Positions 51,290 to 59,809 of a DNA stretch of 64,000 nucleotides are shown in pieces. The translations under genes were made by a program, and so were the position numbers. Numbering within the stretch: the first letter of the stretch is position 1; every line of letters starts with the position of its first letter. The DNA is taken from contig NZ_FQZX01000001.1 in NCBI RefSeq assembly GCF_900142175.1, positions 744,001 through 808,000 on the forward strand, written 5' to 3'. This DNA comes from Maribacter aquivivus. GTDB taxonomy: Bacteria; Bacteroidota; Bacteroidia; Flavobacteriales; Flavobacteriaceae. The notes under the pieces were generated by a model. It was not told the DNA's origin. It was given only the letters and a program-made list of their open reading frames with translations, and did not search any database.

Positions 51290-53140
51290 ATGGGCAATAA
51301 CGAGCAAATTATACCATTGGATACGGCTACGTTTATACGTATTCGTAAATGGTATTTGTTAGCATTGGCAGCTATTGCACTTACCGTTATTATTGCCCAA
51401 GTACTTATTCAATTGCACCTAAAAGCACAATCTGGCGATTCTGAACTTATAAACATAGCCGGTAGACAACGTGCCTTTAGTCAAAAATTGACCAAAGAGA
51501 CCTTACTTTTAAAAGACCTAAGTAATCCGGAAGATAAAAAGATGGTGCTCTCTGAAATAGAGAAGACTCTTGAAATTTGGAAAGTATCTCACGTAGGGCT
51601 TCATTTGGGCGCAGCCTCTTTTAACCTGCCTTACGAAGATGATCCTAAGGTAAAGGCTTTATTTAAAAAGCTTGATCCGCACCATTCGGAAATGGTTGGT
51701 GCTTTAGAGCATATACTTGTAACACAACAACAGGATATTAATGCATCTGTACAACAAAATGATCTGGATGCCTTGCTGAACAATGAGCGTCAGTTTTTAA
51801 GTATTATGGATCAAATTGTAAATGAGTATGATGCCCGCAGTAATGAACAGCTACAAAAACTAAAACGAAAAGAGTATTGGTTATTGGCATTCTCTTTGGC
51901 AATTCTTCTTCTAGAAATCTTTGTTATTTTCCGACCGTTATCCATTCAAATTAAAAATACCATTGGTCATTTAATGGGTAAAGATGAAGAATCAAAAGAT
52001 CAACTAGTAAAGATTCAAAGCTTATATGATGAGAAAGAACGCTCGCTCAAAGAATTGCAAGAACTAAATTTTGTTATTGATAATGCTGCTCTTTTTGCCA
52101 GTATTCGTAAAGATGGTTCCATTGTTTTTATAAGCAAGAAGTTTTTAGATTTATTAGGTCATGAGACCACACCAGTAAACAAGCCTATTTCAGAAATTCT
52201 GACCATTGAAGAAGGTCAACAATCTTATCTCAAAGAAGTACTGAAAATTAATAGGAAAAATGTGATGCGTACAGAAGAGCTCCAGGTGGTAACCACCAAA
52301 GGAACTACAATTTGGTTAGATATGTCAATAGTACCCATGCATCAATCTACCTTAGAGCAAGATATTTTAATTCTGTGTTCAGATATCACCGAACGAAAAG
52401 AAAATCAGCTTAAAGTACAAGAGTTGACTAAGCAGAATTTCGAAGAACGCATGCAACAAAAAAAGGTGCAGGCAAGTCAAATTGTTGAAGGTCAAGAAGA
52501 AGAACGCAAGCGTATCGCCAAAGATATTCATGATGGTATTGGACAAATGTTGACCGCACTTAAATTCAATATTGAATCTATTGATATTGAAAACAAGGAT
52601 AAGACGAGAGAGAAAATTGCCTATTTAAAATCACTGACATCAGACTTAATAAAAGGTGTTAGAACAGCGACTTTTAACCTTACTCCGCCAGAGTTAAGCG
52701 ACCATGGTATATTCCCTGCAATTCATAAAATGACCACTGAGCTTTCTAAATTAACCGGTAAGACGGTTCTGTTTAAAAATAAGACCGATGCTAATATTAG
52801 GTTCGACTCGCTAGCTGAAACCAATATTTATCGTGTTACCCAAGAAGCGGTCAACAATGCCATAAAATATGCAGAAGCAAATTATATTTTAGTTACCTTA
52901 AATTACTCTTATCCTATTTTAAGTGTAGTTATAGATGATGATGGCAAAGGTTTTGATGATTCTATTTTAGGAAAATTACCAAAAAATAATAGTGAAGGCG
53001 GTATGGGTCTGTTTTTTATGAAAGAACGTATAGACTATATTAACGGTCGTTTATTCATAAACTCTGAACTTGGACAAGGTACACGTGTTACCATCAATTA
53101 TAAAACAGAAGAAAACAAAATTGCAAATGGAACGGAATGA
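51290..53140 (+). CDS. NarX-like sensor histidine kinase
   Basis: 616 residues. Two membrane helices (about 18-38 and 196-215) flank a periplasmic domain whose start, LINIAGRQRAFSQKLTKE (about 50-67), resembles the nitrate-binding P-box of NarX/NarQ and PilJ-type sensors. A PAS domain follows (about 255-370), then HisKA_3 with the phosphorylated His in KDIHDGIGQML, and an HATPase_c domain (NNAIKYAEAN, DDGKGFDDS, GGMGLFFMKER). It probably senses nitrate or nitrite and phosphorylates the NarL-type regulator at 37796. It is inside the nir operon, which is unusual. Confidence 0.85.
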   Translation: MGNNEQIIPLDTATFIRIRKWYLLALAAIALTVIIAQVLIQLHLKAQSGDSELINIAGRQRAFSQKLTKETLLLKDLSNPEDKKMVLSEIEKTLEIWKVSHVGLHLGAASFNLPYEDDPKVKALFKKLDPHHSEMVGALEHILVTQQQDINASVQQNDLDALLNNERQFLSIMDQIVNEYDARSNEQLQKLKRKEYWLLAFSLAILLLEIFVIFRPLSIQIKNTIGHLMGKDEESKDQLVKIQSLYDEKERSLKELQELNFVIDNAALFASIRKDGSIVFISKKFLDLLGHETTPVNKPISEILTIEEGQQSYLKEVLKINRKNVMRTEELQVVTTKGTTIWLDMSIVPMHQSTLEQDILILCSDITERKENQLKVQELTKQNFEERMQQKKVQASQIVEGQEEERKRIAKDIHDGIGQMLTALKFNIESIDIENKDKTREKIAYLKSLTSDLIKGVRTATFNLTPPELSDHGIFPAIHKMTTELSKLTGKTVLFKNKTDANIRFDSLAETNIYRVTQEAVNNAIKYAEANYILVTLNYSYPILSVVIDDDGKGFDDSILGKLPKNNSEGGMGLFFMKERIDYINGRLFINSELGQGTRVTINYKTEENKIANGTE

Positions 53141-53711
53141 GCTTTACCCTGTATTTTTAAAAGTATCTAACCTTCATATTTTAATTGTTGGCGGAGGCAA
53201 TGTAGCCCTAGAAAAACTGACTTTCTTATTAAAATCAAGCCCTAAAGCACAGGTAGAAATGGTAGCGCCAATGTTTAGGGAAGAAACTATTGCATTGGCC
53301 AACAAGTTCAACATAAAAATGAATGTAGCGCCCTATAAAGTATCATACTTAAAAGAGAAACATATTGCAATTGCCACTACAGACAATGTACCAGTAAATG
53401 AGCAGGTATATCATGATTGTAGGGAAAGACAGATTCTAGTCAATGTTGCAGATAACCCACCTTATTGCGATTTCTATATGGGCGGCATTGTTACTAAAGG
53501 CAATGTAAAAGTGGCCATTTCTACCAACGGAAAATCACCTACAACAGCCAAAAGATTACGTCAGTTTTTTGAAGACGTAATTCCTGAAAATATTGATGAC
53601 CTCGTCAAAAACCTCAACGAATTTAGAAAGACTATAAAAGGCGATTTCGAAGAAAAAGTGGAAACCTTAAATGAGTTTACTAAAGGGTTGGTGAATAAGA
53701 AAGAGGAGTAA
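53127..53711 (+). CDS. precorrin-2 dehydrogenase / sirohydrochlorin ferrochelatase
   Basis: 194 residues from the methionine at 53127, overlapping the sensor kinase end by 14 bases. It has the Met8/CysG N-terminal NAD-binding domain (LHILIVGGGNVALEKLTFLL) and the helical C-terminal module (KSPTTAKRLRQFFE). It converts precorrin-2 to sirohaem, completing the path begun by CobA. A fused methyltransferase (as in CysG) is absent because CobA is separate. It is the last gene of the nir operon. Confidence 0.9.
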   Translation: MERNELYPVFLKVSNLHILIVGGGNVALEKLTFLLKSSPKAQVEMVAPMFREETIALANKFNIKMNVAPYKVSYLKEKHIAIATTDNVPVNEQVYHDCRERQILVNVADNPPYCDFYMGGIVTKGNVKVAISTNGKSPTTAKRLRQFFEDVIPENIDDLVKNLNEFRKTIKGDFEEKVETLNEFTKGLVNKKEE

Positions 53712-53712
53712 T

Positions 53713-54267
53713 CTAATTATCAAAACTAAGATGGGCAACATCATGACTACAGCTGTAATGCGCGTTATCTGCCGCGTAGACAGCCGAATCTGCAGAACTT
53801 TTTGCTTCTTTCATTAAGCGCTGTGCTTTACGCATGTAGAATTGTAAGTTACCTAAGTTGTTTGCCTTGGCAGCATTTTTTACATTTTCAAAAGCTTCAG
53901 TTGAAAAATCGCGAGAATCTATGGTATGTCTTTCGGCATCAATAGTATAACTCATGGCGTCTTGTAATCCGCAAGTTTGTGAATCATATTGCGCTTCTGA
54001 AGCTAAAATCACCGCTTCATCTGCAGCATTAACCGCCTGCCCCATTAAAAGCATTGCTATTTTAGTATTTTTTCGCGCCTTACTAATAGAGGCATCAAAA
54101 GAAGCGATTTCAACAGCGGTACTTAACGAATCTGAGAGCTGACTAACTTGCTGCATATAATCTTGTACATCGCTAATTTCACTTTTAAAAACTTCGCATT
54201 GGGCTTGTACATAAGTTGATGTAAAAAACAATACAGCAACTTTTAGGTAGGTTTTAATCGTAATCAT
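53713..54267 (-). CDS. hypothetical exported helical protein
   Basis: 184 residues with a Sec signal (MITIKTYLKVAVLFFTSTYVQA). The rest is alanine-rich and helical, with repeated patterns (QAVNAADEAVILASEAQ, KEAKSSADSAVYAADNAHY) that suggest a coiled coil or tandem helical repeats. I recognise no family. It converges on the met8-type gene and sits outside the nitrate operon. Confidence 0.6.
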   Translation of the reverse strand: MITIKTYLKVAVLFFTSTYVQAQCEVFKSEISDVQDYMQQVSQLSDSLSTAVEIASFDASISKARKNTKIAMLLMGQAVNAADEAVILASEAQYDSQTCGLQDAMSYTIDAERHTIDSRDFSTEAFENVKNAAKANNLGNLQFYMRKAQRLMKEAKSSADSAVYAADNAHYSCSHDVAHLSFDN

Positions 54268-54450
54268 ATTTGGGGGAAAATTGATTTGTTAAGATACTAA
54301 CTGCGTAATTCTAGAAATCGTATTATTTTTAGGCCAACTGCATAAAATAAAGAAAATTCTTGTTAATTGTACTTTAAGAATCTCATATCCATTGCTCAAA
54401 ACAATGCCTATGTTTCAATACCTTTAAAAATTGAATCGTAGTGCTATAAC

Positions 54451-55503
54451 ATGACTAAAGAATCTATCCAAAAAATACTAATTGAATTCAAGCTCAACGG
54501 AAGTTTATTGCAGTGGACACCCTTGACTAGCGGACTCATTAATGAAACCTTTATGGTTACGGAGGAGAATGGTCAACAATATATTCTTCAGAAGATAAAT
54601 ACTCAGGTGTTTAAAAATGCTAGTATTCTAATGGATAATATTCAATTCGCTTTACCTGTACTTAAAGCCGACGATTACAGCCAAATTACTTTTCTGAATA
54701 CAACAACAGGAACTAATCATTTAATTCAGGATAATGATTTCTGGCGTATGATGATCTACATACCCAATAGTACCACCTTCAATACAACAACCCAAACCTC
54801 AACTGCTTTTGAAGCAGGACGCATTATAGGCAAGTTTCATCAGCTCCTGCAACATGCAGATACGGCGCTATTTAATGATACCCTGCCCAAATTTCATAAT
54901 TTAGATTTTAGAACACAAGAGTTTCAAGAAGCACTACAGAATGCTGAATCGCAAAAAAAAGAAATTGCCCACATCGCCATTAAAAAGGCGCAGTCATTTC
55001 TTAAAGAACTTCAGTATTTAAATACTAGTATTTTACCCGTTAGAATTTGCCATAACGACACCAAACTTAATAATATTTTATTCTCTAAATCAACAAAAAA
55101 AGCATTGTGCCTTATTGATCTTGATACGATTATGAAGGGCTATTTCTTCTATGATTTTGGTGATGCCATTAGAACTGTAGTTAACAATGCACCTGAAGAT
55201 GAGCAGAACCACGAACTTATAAACTTTGATGAATCATTGTTTAAAGCTTTTGTAGATGGCTTAGCTTCTAACAGATCATTTTTAACTGCTGCAGATAAAG
55301 ATAGTCTACCCTTAGGTGCCGTTTTTATGCCATTTATTCATGGTTTACGTGCATTAACTGATTACCTGAACAATAACAGATATTACAAAGTCACTTACGA
55401 GAATCAGAATTTAGATCGTTGCAGTAGTCTCTTTAATTTTGCTGAAAAGGCACTCAAAAAGAAAGATTTTATGGCAGCATATATCGCAAAAGTTCTTGTT
55501 TAA
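54451..55503 (+). CDS. aminoglycoside-phosphotransferase-fold kinase
   Basis: 350 residues of the APH/choline kinase fold. The catalytic loop is HNDTKLNNILF (with D and N), and the metal-binding Asp is in CLIDLDTIMKG. The N-terminal lobe has LTSGLINETFMV and ILQKIN. Flavobacterial members of this group are often N-acetylhexosamine or sugar kinases by analogy with NahK rather than resistance enzymes. The substrate is unknown. It is followed by a convergent interrupted thioredoxin gene. Confidence 0.75.
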   Translation: MTKESIQKILIEFKLNGSLLQWTPLTSGLINETFMVTEENGQQYILQKINTQVFKNASILMDNIQFALPVLKADDYSQITFLNTTTGTNHLIQDNDFWRMMIYIPNSTTFNTTTQTSTAFEAGRIIGKFHQLLQHADTALFNDTLPKFHNLDFRTQEFQEALQNAESQKKEIAHIAIKKAQSFLKELQYLNTSILPVRICHNDTKLNNILFSKSTKKALCLIDLDTIMKGYFFYDFGDAIRTVVNNAPEDEQNHELINFDESLFKAFVDGLASNRSFLTAADKDSLPLGAVFMPFIHGLRALTDYLNNNRYYKVTYENQNLDRCSSLFNFAEKALKKKDFMAAYIAKVLV

Positions 55504-56069
55504 TTATTTTCTATTAAATCATCTAACAACTTGCGTACTTTTTTACTGTTCCAATCTGCAGCGCCAGTTTCTTTTATGATGATTTTTCCTGTAGCATCAA
55601 TGACATAATTGGTGGGAATGCTATTTTCTTGTAATATTTCAGGAGCTTGCATTTGCGGAAAATATATAGGTAGTTCATAATCTTTTTTGTTTATAAACCG
55701 CTGTACTTTATCTGGATCTTCTTGGGTCAATAGTATAAAATTGACTTTGTTCCCGTAGTCTTTATACAACTCTTGAATTCCCGGTAATTCTGCAATACAA
55801 GGCGGGCACCAAGTTGCCCAATAACTAATAAAAGTAACCTTGCCTTTACCAACCGATATGTTTTGTGAATTACCCCGTAAATTGACTACAGCATACTCAA
55901 ATGGAGTAACCTCATTTTGGTCCTCTTAATCTTCAACACTAGGTGACCAAACCGCAACTTTCAGTTTATTGACCGCTACTTGAATGGGTGTTCTTGTCTG
56001 CGGAATTATCAACAACAGAATGAACACCACAAATATGATATCACTAATTTTAAATTTTCGCTTTTTCAT
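55500..56069 (-). pseudogene. TlpA/ResA-like thioredoxin interrupted by a stop codon
   Basis: Reading from the ATG at 56069 gives a membrane anchor (ISDIIFVVFILLLIIPQ) and 47 residues, then TAA at 55926-55928, then in the same frame a complete TlpA/AhpC-type thioredoxin: VTFISYWATWCPPCIAELPG with the CxxC pair, then LPIYFPQMQAPEIL and IPTNYVIDATGKIIIKE. One base change (for example GAA to TAA) explains the stop. Without it the protein would be a periplasmic thiol-disulfide oxidoreductase of about 189 residues. Either a real null mutation or a sequencing error. Confidence 0.75.
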
Positions 56070-56200
56070 GTAATGTGTAAGTCGAAAAACTTGGTGACTG
56101 TTTACAGAGATTTTAATTTCACAAACAAAACAACACTATTTTACCACTTTAATGCATCATATAGACTATAAAAAGTAATATTGTTCAATTTATAGTGTAA

Positions 56201-56392
56201 TCATGAATTCTTCCGTTCTTTTAAATATCCATTCAAAATCACACCGAACAAGGCAAGCCAAATTAAGCGATACATCCAAATATCCATTTCAAATCCGAAT
56301 AACGTACCAGTATCATTGTTCTTAATAAAAGTAGATACAATGGTGACCACCGCTATTGTCATTCCTATAATTGAAATGGTTGATTTTTTCAT
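56201..56392 (-). CDS. small two-helix membrane protein
   Basis: 63 residues with two membrane helices (about 5-22 and 40-56). There is no recognised family and no motif beyond hydrophobicity. It lies in a row of small membrane-protein genes upstream of the CPBP protease. Confidence 0.45.
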   Translation of the reverse strand: MKKSTISIIGMTIAVVTIVSTFIKNNDTGTLFGFEMDIWMYRLIWLALFGVILNGYLKERKNS

Positions 56393-56436
56393 AATTTTTG
56401 ATAATGTGTAATTTATTTTTACTGAAATTTCATTTC

Positions 56437-56679
56437 TTAATTTCTGGAATCTAACTCCTTCTTCAGCGCATTCATATTCTTAACATTCAAAGGTATAATT
56501 ACTGATAGCGCTAACGGAACTGCCAATAACGGAGTAAATCCATCTTGTATAGAAACATAGATAAAAAAGAATAAAACTCCGGTTAATACAATTGCCAAAA
56601 GCCATACCATAGTTTTTGCTGCCGTATGCTTTTTAAGCAGTTGTTCTGTACTCAATTTAGAGAGCGATTCTTTATTCAT
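56437..56679 (-). CDS. small two-helix membrane protein (redox-active disulfide protein 2-like)
   Basis: 80 residues. The start LSTEQLLKKHTAAKTMVWLL and the stretch YVSIQDGFTPLLAVPLALSVIIPLNVKNMNALKKELDSRN look like a flavobacterial family sometimes called redox-active disulfide protein 2, though this copy has no cysteine. It lies 20 bases downstream of the CPBP protease gene. Confidence 0.5.
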   Translation of the reverse strand: MNKESLSKLSTEQLLKKHTAAKTMVWLLAIVLTGVLFFFIYVSIQDGFTPLLAVPLALSVIIPLNVKNMNALKKELDSRN

Positions 56680-56699
56680 GTTCTTAAGTTAAGATTTTA

Positions 56700-57338
56700 T
56701 CACCAGTTTCCTTTCTCGTATAAATCTAAGAAAGCAGCTGCTGAAACGCCAAAAAAATCCACTAAAAAATGAGAAAATATAGTCCAACGTAAGCTATTTG
56801 TCTTTTTGTAAACCCATGCCCAAACAATACCCATAATCAGGGTAGAAATGACCAATTCAAATCCGCTGTTGACGACGGAGTTGACTCCGAATGCCGCATG
56901 ATTAATTGCAAACAGAATCCCTGTAAACAATACTGAACCCCAATTAGACCACGTTTTGGTGTAATCTAAAAGCAGTCCGCGCCAATAGAATTCTTCAATA
57001 AAGGGGTTAAATAATGCAAGTAGAATCCATGGTAACCAAATGGTCCAATGATCTAGTAATTGATAGTGCATTAGAAAAAGTGGCAACGGAATTAATCCGA
57101 CAATTACCGCTATTAATTTCCAACCGAAGGCTCCCCTAACTTTCATTAGCCAATTGGTGATTGACTCTTTTCCTCCGTATTTAAAAATAAAGAAAAGCCA
57201 AAGTGCCCAACCTATACCAATCATGGGTATAAATACCCATTTTCCCATGAACTCGCCGAAACCAAATGCAACCGCAAAATTTACGGCAATAATCAAAAAA
57301 GGTGATGCAATTACTAGCTCTCTTTTAGTTAGCGCCAT
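56700..57338 (-). CDS. CPBP intramembrane glutamic endopeptidase
   Basis: 212 residues with about seven hydrophobic helices. The CPBP/CAAX-like catalytic pattern is visible: IEEFYWRGLL (Glu-Glu-x-x-x-Arg) and a later NHAAFG with its His. Members cleave within the membrane; some process peptide pheromones or bacteriocin leaders. Target unknown. No bacteriocin-like gene is adjacent, only two small membrane proteins. Confidence 0.82.
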   Translation of the reverse strand: MALTKRELVIASPFLIIAVNFAVAFGFGEFMGKWVFIPMIGIGWALWLFFIFKYGGKESITNWLMKVRGAFGWKLIAVIVGLIPLPLFLMHYQLLDHWTIWLPWILLALFNPFIEEFYWRGLLLDYTKTWSNWGSVLFTGILFAINHAAFGVNSVVNSGFELVISTLIMGIVWAWVYKKTNSLRWTIFSHFLVDFFGVSAAAFLDLYEKGNW

Positions 57339-57354
57339 AGTTTTCCTTAAAAAT

Positions 57355-57888
57355 TTAATTGCAGTTCGCTTGTGTTGCCTTATTCCTCCATTGAATCCAG
57401 TATTCTTGTAAGCCTTCTGGTGTGGTTTTCAAATCACTAATATGCAGTGCATCATCAGGCAGTAAAACATTGCTTAATTCTTTCTTTCTAGTAGCTAATG
57501 ACGGGGCATGGCTCCAACCTCCAACATGGTCAAAAGAAGTAAAGGCATTGCATGGTTCGGTCACTGAAATAAAAGGAATTAGCAGTTTATAGGTAACCGT
57601 ACCTGAGCCCATACCCAATGTGGTCATTTCAATACTTGAAAAATCAACTTTGATATATACGCCGTTGTTATAGCATTCTTTTAATTTATCGCCAACTTTA
57701 TGCGACATTGTATTGGAGAACTGATGGGCAACATCAGACCCGTTTATAAATTCCGGTCCATAAAACGTACCCTTGCAACCATTTTCATCACATTCAATAG
57801 TAGTAGTACTTATATCATTAGCCTGACCATAAACCATAGTAGACAAGCAGCATAAAATAAAGGGTAACAACAGATAATATCGTAACAT
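57355..57888 (-). CDS. hypothetical secreted protein
   Basis: 177 residues with a Sec signal (LLPFILCCLSTMVYGQ). Six cysteines in the mature part (for example CDENGCKG, KECYNNG and a C-terminal ANCN) suggest disulfides. No family is recognised. It is 16 bases upstream of the CPBP gene in the same direction. Confidence 0.55.
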   Translation of the reverse strand: MLRYYLLLPFILCCLSTMVYGQANDISTTTIECDENGCKGTFYGPEFINGSDVAHQFSNTMSHKVGDKLKECYNNGVYIKVDFSSIEMTTLGMGSGTVTYKLLIPFISVTEPCNAFTSFDHVGGWSHAPSLATRKKELSNVLLPDDALHISDLKTTPEGLQEYWIQWRNKATQANCN

Positions 57889-57917
57889 AGAAATCCTTTA
57901 CTTAAGCTTCATTAATA

Positions 57918-58190
57918 CTATTGCTCGTTCTCTTCTTCTTTAGACTTATTGTATTTAGTAAACTCCACTTTTTTATCTTCCAAAATTTTATAAAAACGGC
58001 GGTGAGATATTTTCAGATCTTTGGTTATTTGAGCTACCTTCTTCTTTTTCTTCTTGTACAGTTTTATCTCTGCCGTTACGGCTTTGTTAAAGTAATATTT
58101 GTGAAGCGCATCTACTACCTCTAGTTCTGTTTTGCCGTTAGTGCTAACTAACTGGTCAATTTCAGATTTTATCTCTTGTAAGCCTTTCAT
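57918..58190 (-). CDS. small basic protein with a helix-turn-helix-like segment
   Basis: 90 residues. A helical start, a lysine-rich KLYKKKKKKVAQITKDLKIS and then HRRFYKILEDKKVEF form a helix-turn-helix-like unit of the Fis type (ITKDLKISHRRFYKIL). A DNA- or RNA-binding role is likely but the target is unknown. It lies 29 bases upstream of the secreted protein gene. Confidence 0.55.
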   Translation of the reverse strand: MKGLQEIKSEIDQLVSTNGKTELEVVDALHKYYFNKAVTAEIKLYKKKKKKVAQITKDLKISHRRFYKILEDKKVEFTKYNKSKEEENEQ

Positions 58191-58198
58191 ACAGTTAC

Positions 58199-58375
58199 TT
58201 ATTTTTCAGGCACAGTAGCTGAGAACTTATTTATAAGATCAGCATACTTATCTAAATCTTCTAGAGAATGATTACCGTAATCATTAACAACGTCGAACTT
58301 TATATTGTTGTTTGCCAAGAAAGTGGCTACTCTTTCAAGCTCTTCGGGGGAACCTTTTATTTCAATTTTTGCCAT
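58199..58375 (-). CDS. 58-residue hypothetical protein
   Basis: A short frame starting ATG at 58375, sequence MAKIEIKGSPEELERVATFL and so on, with a strand-helix start as in small ferredoxin-like or binding domains. The coding strand is acceptable and the frame ends 8 bases before the next gene, so it is probably the first gene of the downstream operon. Below the usual length cut-off, so it may be unannotated. Confidence 0.5.
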   Translation of the reverse strand: MAKIEIKGSPEELERVATFLANNNIKFDVVNDYGNHSLEDLDKYADLINKFSATVPEK

Positions 58376-58812
58376 TATTACAAATGCATTTTATTAAGTG
58401 TTTGCCTAATTTAAGATTATTCTTTTGAATTTAAGCAGTAAAATAACTTAGCTACTTATATTCCTTTTAAAGTTAATCGCTTTATTACAGTTTTCGCTGC
58501 TACGCAGTCTAGTCAATGAATTATGTTGAATATTAATTTTTGATTTTTACCTGAATGAGGTAATTGTAAGGTAAGAAGTCTTTTTTTTATCGGCTGCAAT
58601 AAAAAAAGCCCAATAATAAATAGCAACACTAATGAATTCTAGGGGAACTTTAGTATACCAATATTAAGGGCTGCCTCAATTTAACATTTTATTAGGAAAT
58701 ACAGAAATCAGTTTTTTGAATTCAATTTAATGTAATTGTATATAAACTACCTAAAAACCAAGAAAGCAGCCTTTTAGGCTGCTTTCTATTATCTAAAAAT
58801 TTTTCAATTTAC
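58376..58812. other. 437-base stretch without a gene
   Basis: No frame longer than about 40 codons looks coding. The stretch contains the terminator at 58761-58787 and a weak AGCCC...GGGCT pair near 58610-58675. I see no tRNA, insertion sequence or riboswitch. Confidence 0.5.
58761..58787 (-). terminator. intrinsic terminator after the lipoprotein gene
   Basis: Arms AGAAAGCAGCC and GGCTGCTTTCT around a TTTTA loop, 26 bases beyond the stop at 58813. The T-tract is short but present. Confidence 0.7.
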
Positions 58813-59574
58813 TTAGTCACCTACAAAAGTGAAGGTCGTTAAGTATGTTTCGCTATCGCTACCATCAGCAGATGCTGATGAAACAGTTGCTGCAGTAGGA
58901 TAATCACCATCATAAGTATATGACATGTTTATGGTGTATTCTATATCACCTTCTTCATTTTTGTACACTATTTGCGACGGATTGTTATTTGGGAACAATG
59001 CTTTTGCTCTTACAATTTCTTCTGCCTGTGGAGCTGCTGCAAAATTTAATTTAATTTGATCCAAAACATCGATCATTCCTGCTGATTCTGCAGTTTTGTA
59101 AAACGGATTTGGTTTGTTGTCATAAGAGATTTCTGCTGTGTAATACACTACTTCTTCTTCACCAGTCATATAATCATAATCGTACTCTATAAATTTGATT
59201 ACAGACGGATTACCATTACTATCATATTCTTCTATTTGTCCGGTTTCAAAAGCATCATATGGCGATTCATATAATTCTTCTACATTACCGTTATCTACGT
59301 TACCGGTTACATTACTTAAATTTCCGTCTTCATAGGTAAAATTAGTAGTGTCGGTTCCGTCAAAGACAGAGGTTAATTGTAAATCGTTATTGTATGAAAA
59401 TAAAATGTTTCCGTTATCTTCTGAATCTTCGGCAGACGTTACATTTATTGAGCTAATAAGCTTTGTTTCTACATTTCCGTTAACTTCTTCAAACTCTTCT
59501 GAGGTTGACTTTTCACAGCTAAAATTAATAACTGCAATAGAGGAAAGTAATAATAATTGATTAAATGTTTTCAT
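58813..59574 (-). CDS. hypothetical lipoprotein
   Basis: 253 residues. The signal ends in a lipobox (AVINFSC, cysteine at residue 20). The mature part is rich in Asp, Asn and Tyr with repeated beta-strand patterns (LFSYNNDLQLTSVFDG, TAEISYDNKPNPFYK, MSYTYDGDYPTAATV), as in surface-exposed DUF4595-like RHS-type lipoproteins of Bacteroidota. The family is uncertain. It is isolated between two terminators. Confidence 0.6.
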   Translation of the reverse strand: MKTFNQLLLLSSIAVINFSCEKSTSEEFEEVNGNVETKLISSINVTSAEDSEDNGNILFSYNNDLQLTSVFDGTDTTNFTYEDGNLSNVTGNVDNGNVEELYESPYDAFETGQIEEYDSNGNPSVIKFIEYDYDYMTGEEEVVYYTAEISYDNKPNPFYKTAESAGMIDVLDQIKLNFAAAPQAEEIVRAKALFPNNNPSQIVYKNEEGDIEYTINMSYTYDGDYPTAATVSSASADGSDSETYLTTFTFVGD

Positions 59575-59731
59575 GGTGATTTTGATTTTAAAATGTTTGT
59601 TAGGTCTATACTTAACAAACCGATTTTAAAAATATTGTACGTCTATTTATTACGGTTTTCCGTAATATTTACGCTACGCCAATAACCATGGTATTTGTAG
59701 GAATATTTATAGAAAAAAGTTTTTTGAAAAT

Positions 59732-59764
59732 AAAAATACCCATCAAAATTTGATGGGTATTTTT
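59732..59764 (-). terminator. intrinsic terminator after the M14 peptidase gene
   Basis: A 16-base perfect palindromic stem (AAAAATACCCATCAAA and its complement), 45 bases downstream of the stop at 59810, with T-rich flank. Confidence 0.75.
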
Positions 59765-59809
59765 TAATAATTAACTGTCTAAATAAACAATAGACTAGAC
59801 TTATTACAA

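Noticed and set aside
51323-51340. TACG-type words (near TACGTTTATACGTA) in the sensor kinase gene
   Set aside because: Inside a coding sequence and with the wrong spacing (2 bases), so not counted as an operator.
55980-56171. 63-residue frame on the plus strand
   Set aside because: It overlaps the 5' part of the interrupted thioredoxin gene on the opposite strand and shows no coding character.
58590-58680. Terminator or insertion-sequence end (AGCCC...GGGCT)
   Set aside because: Only five paired bases over a long gap, with no gene to serve and no transposase.
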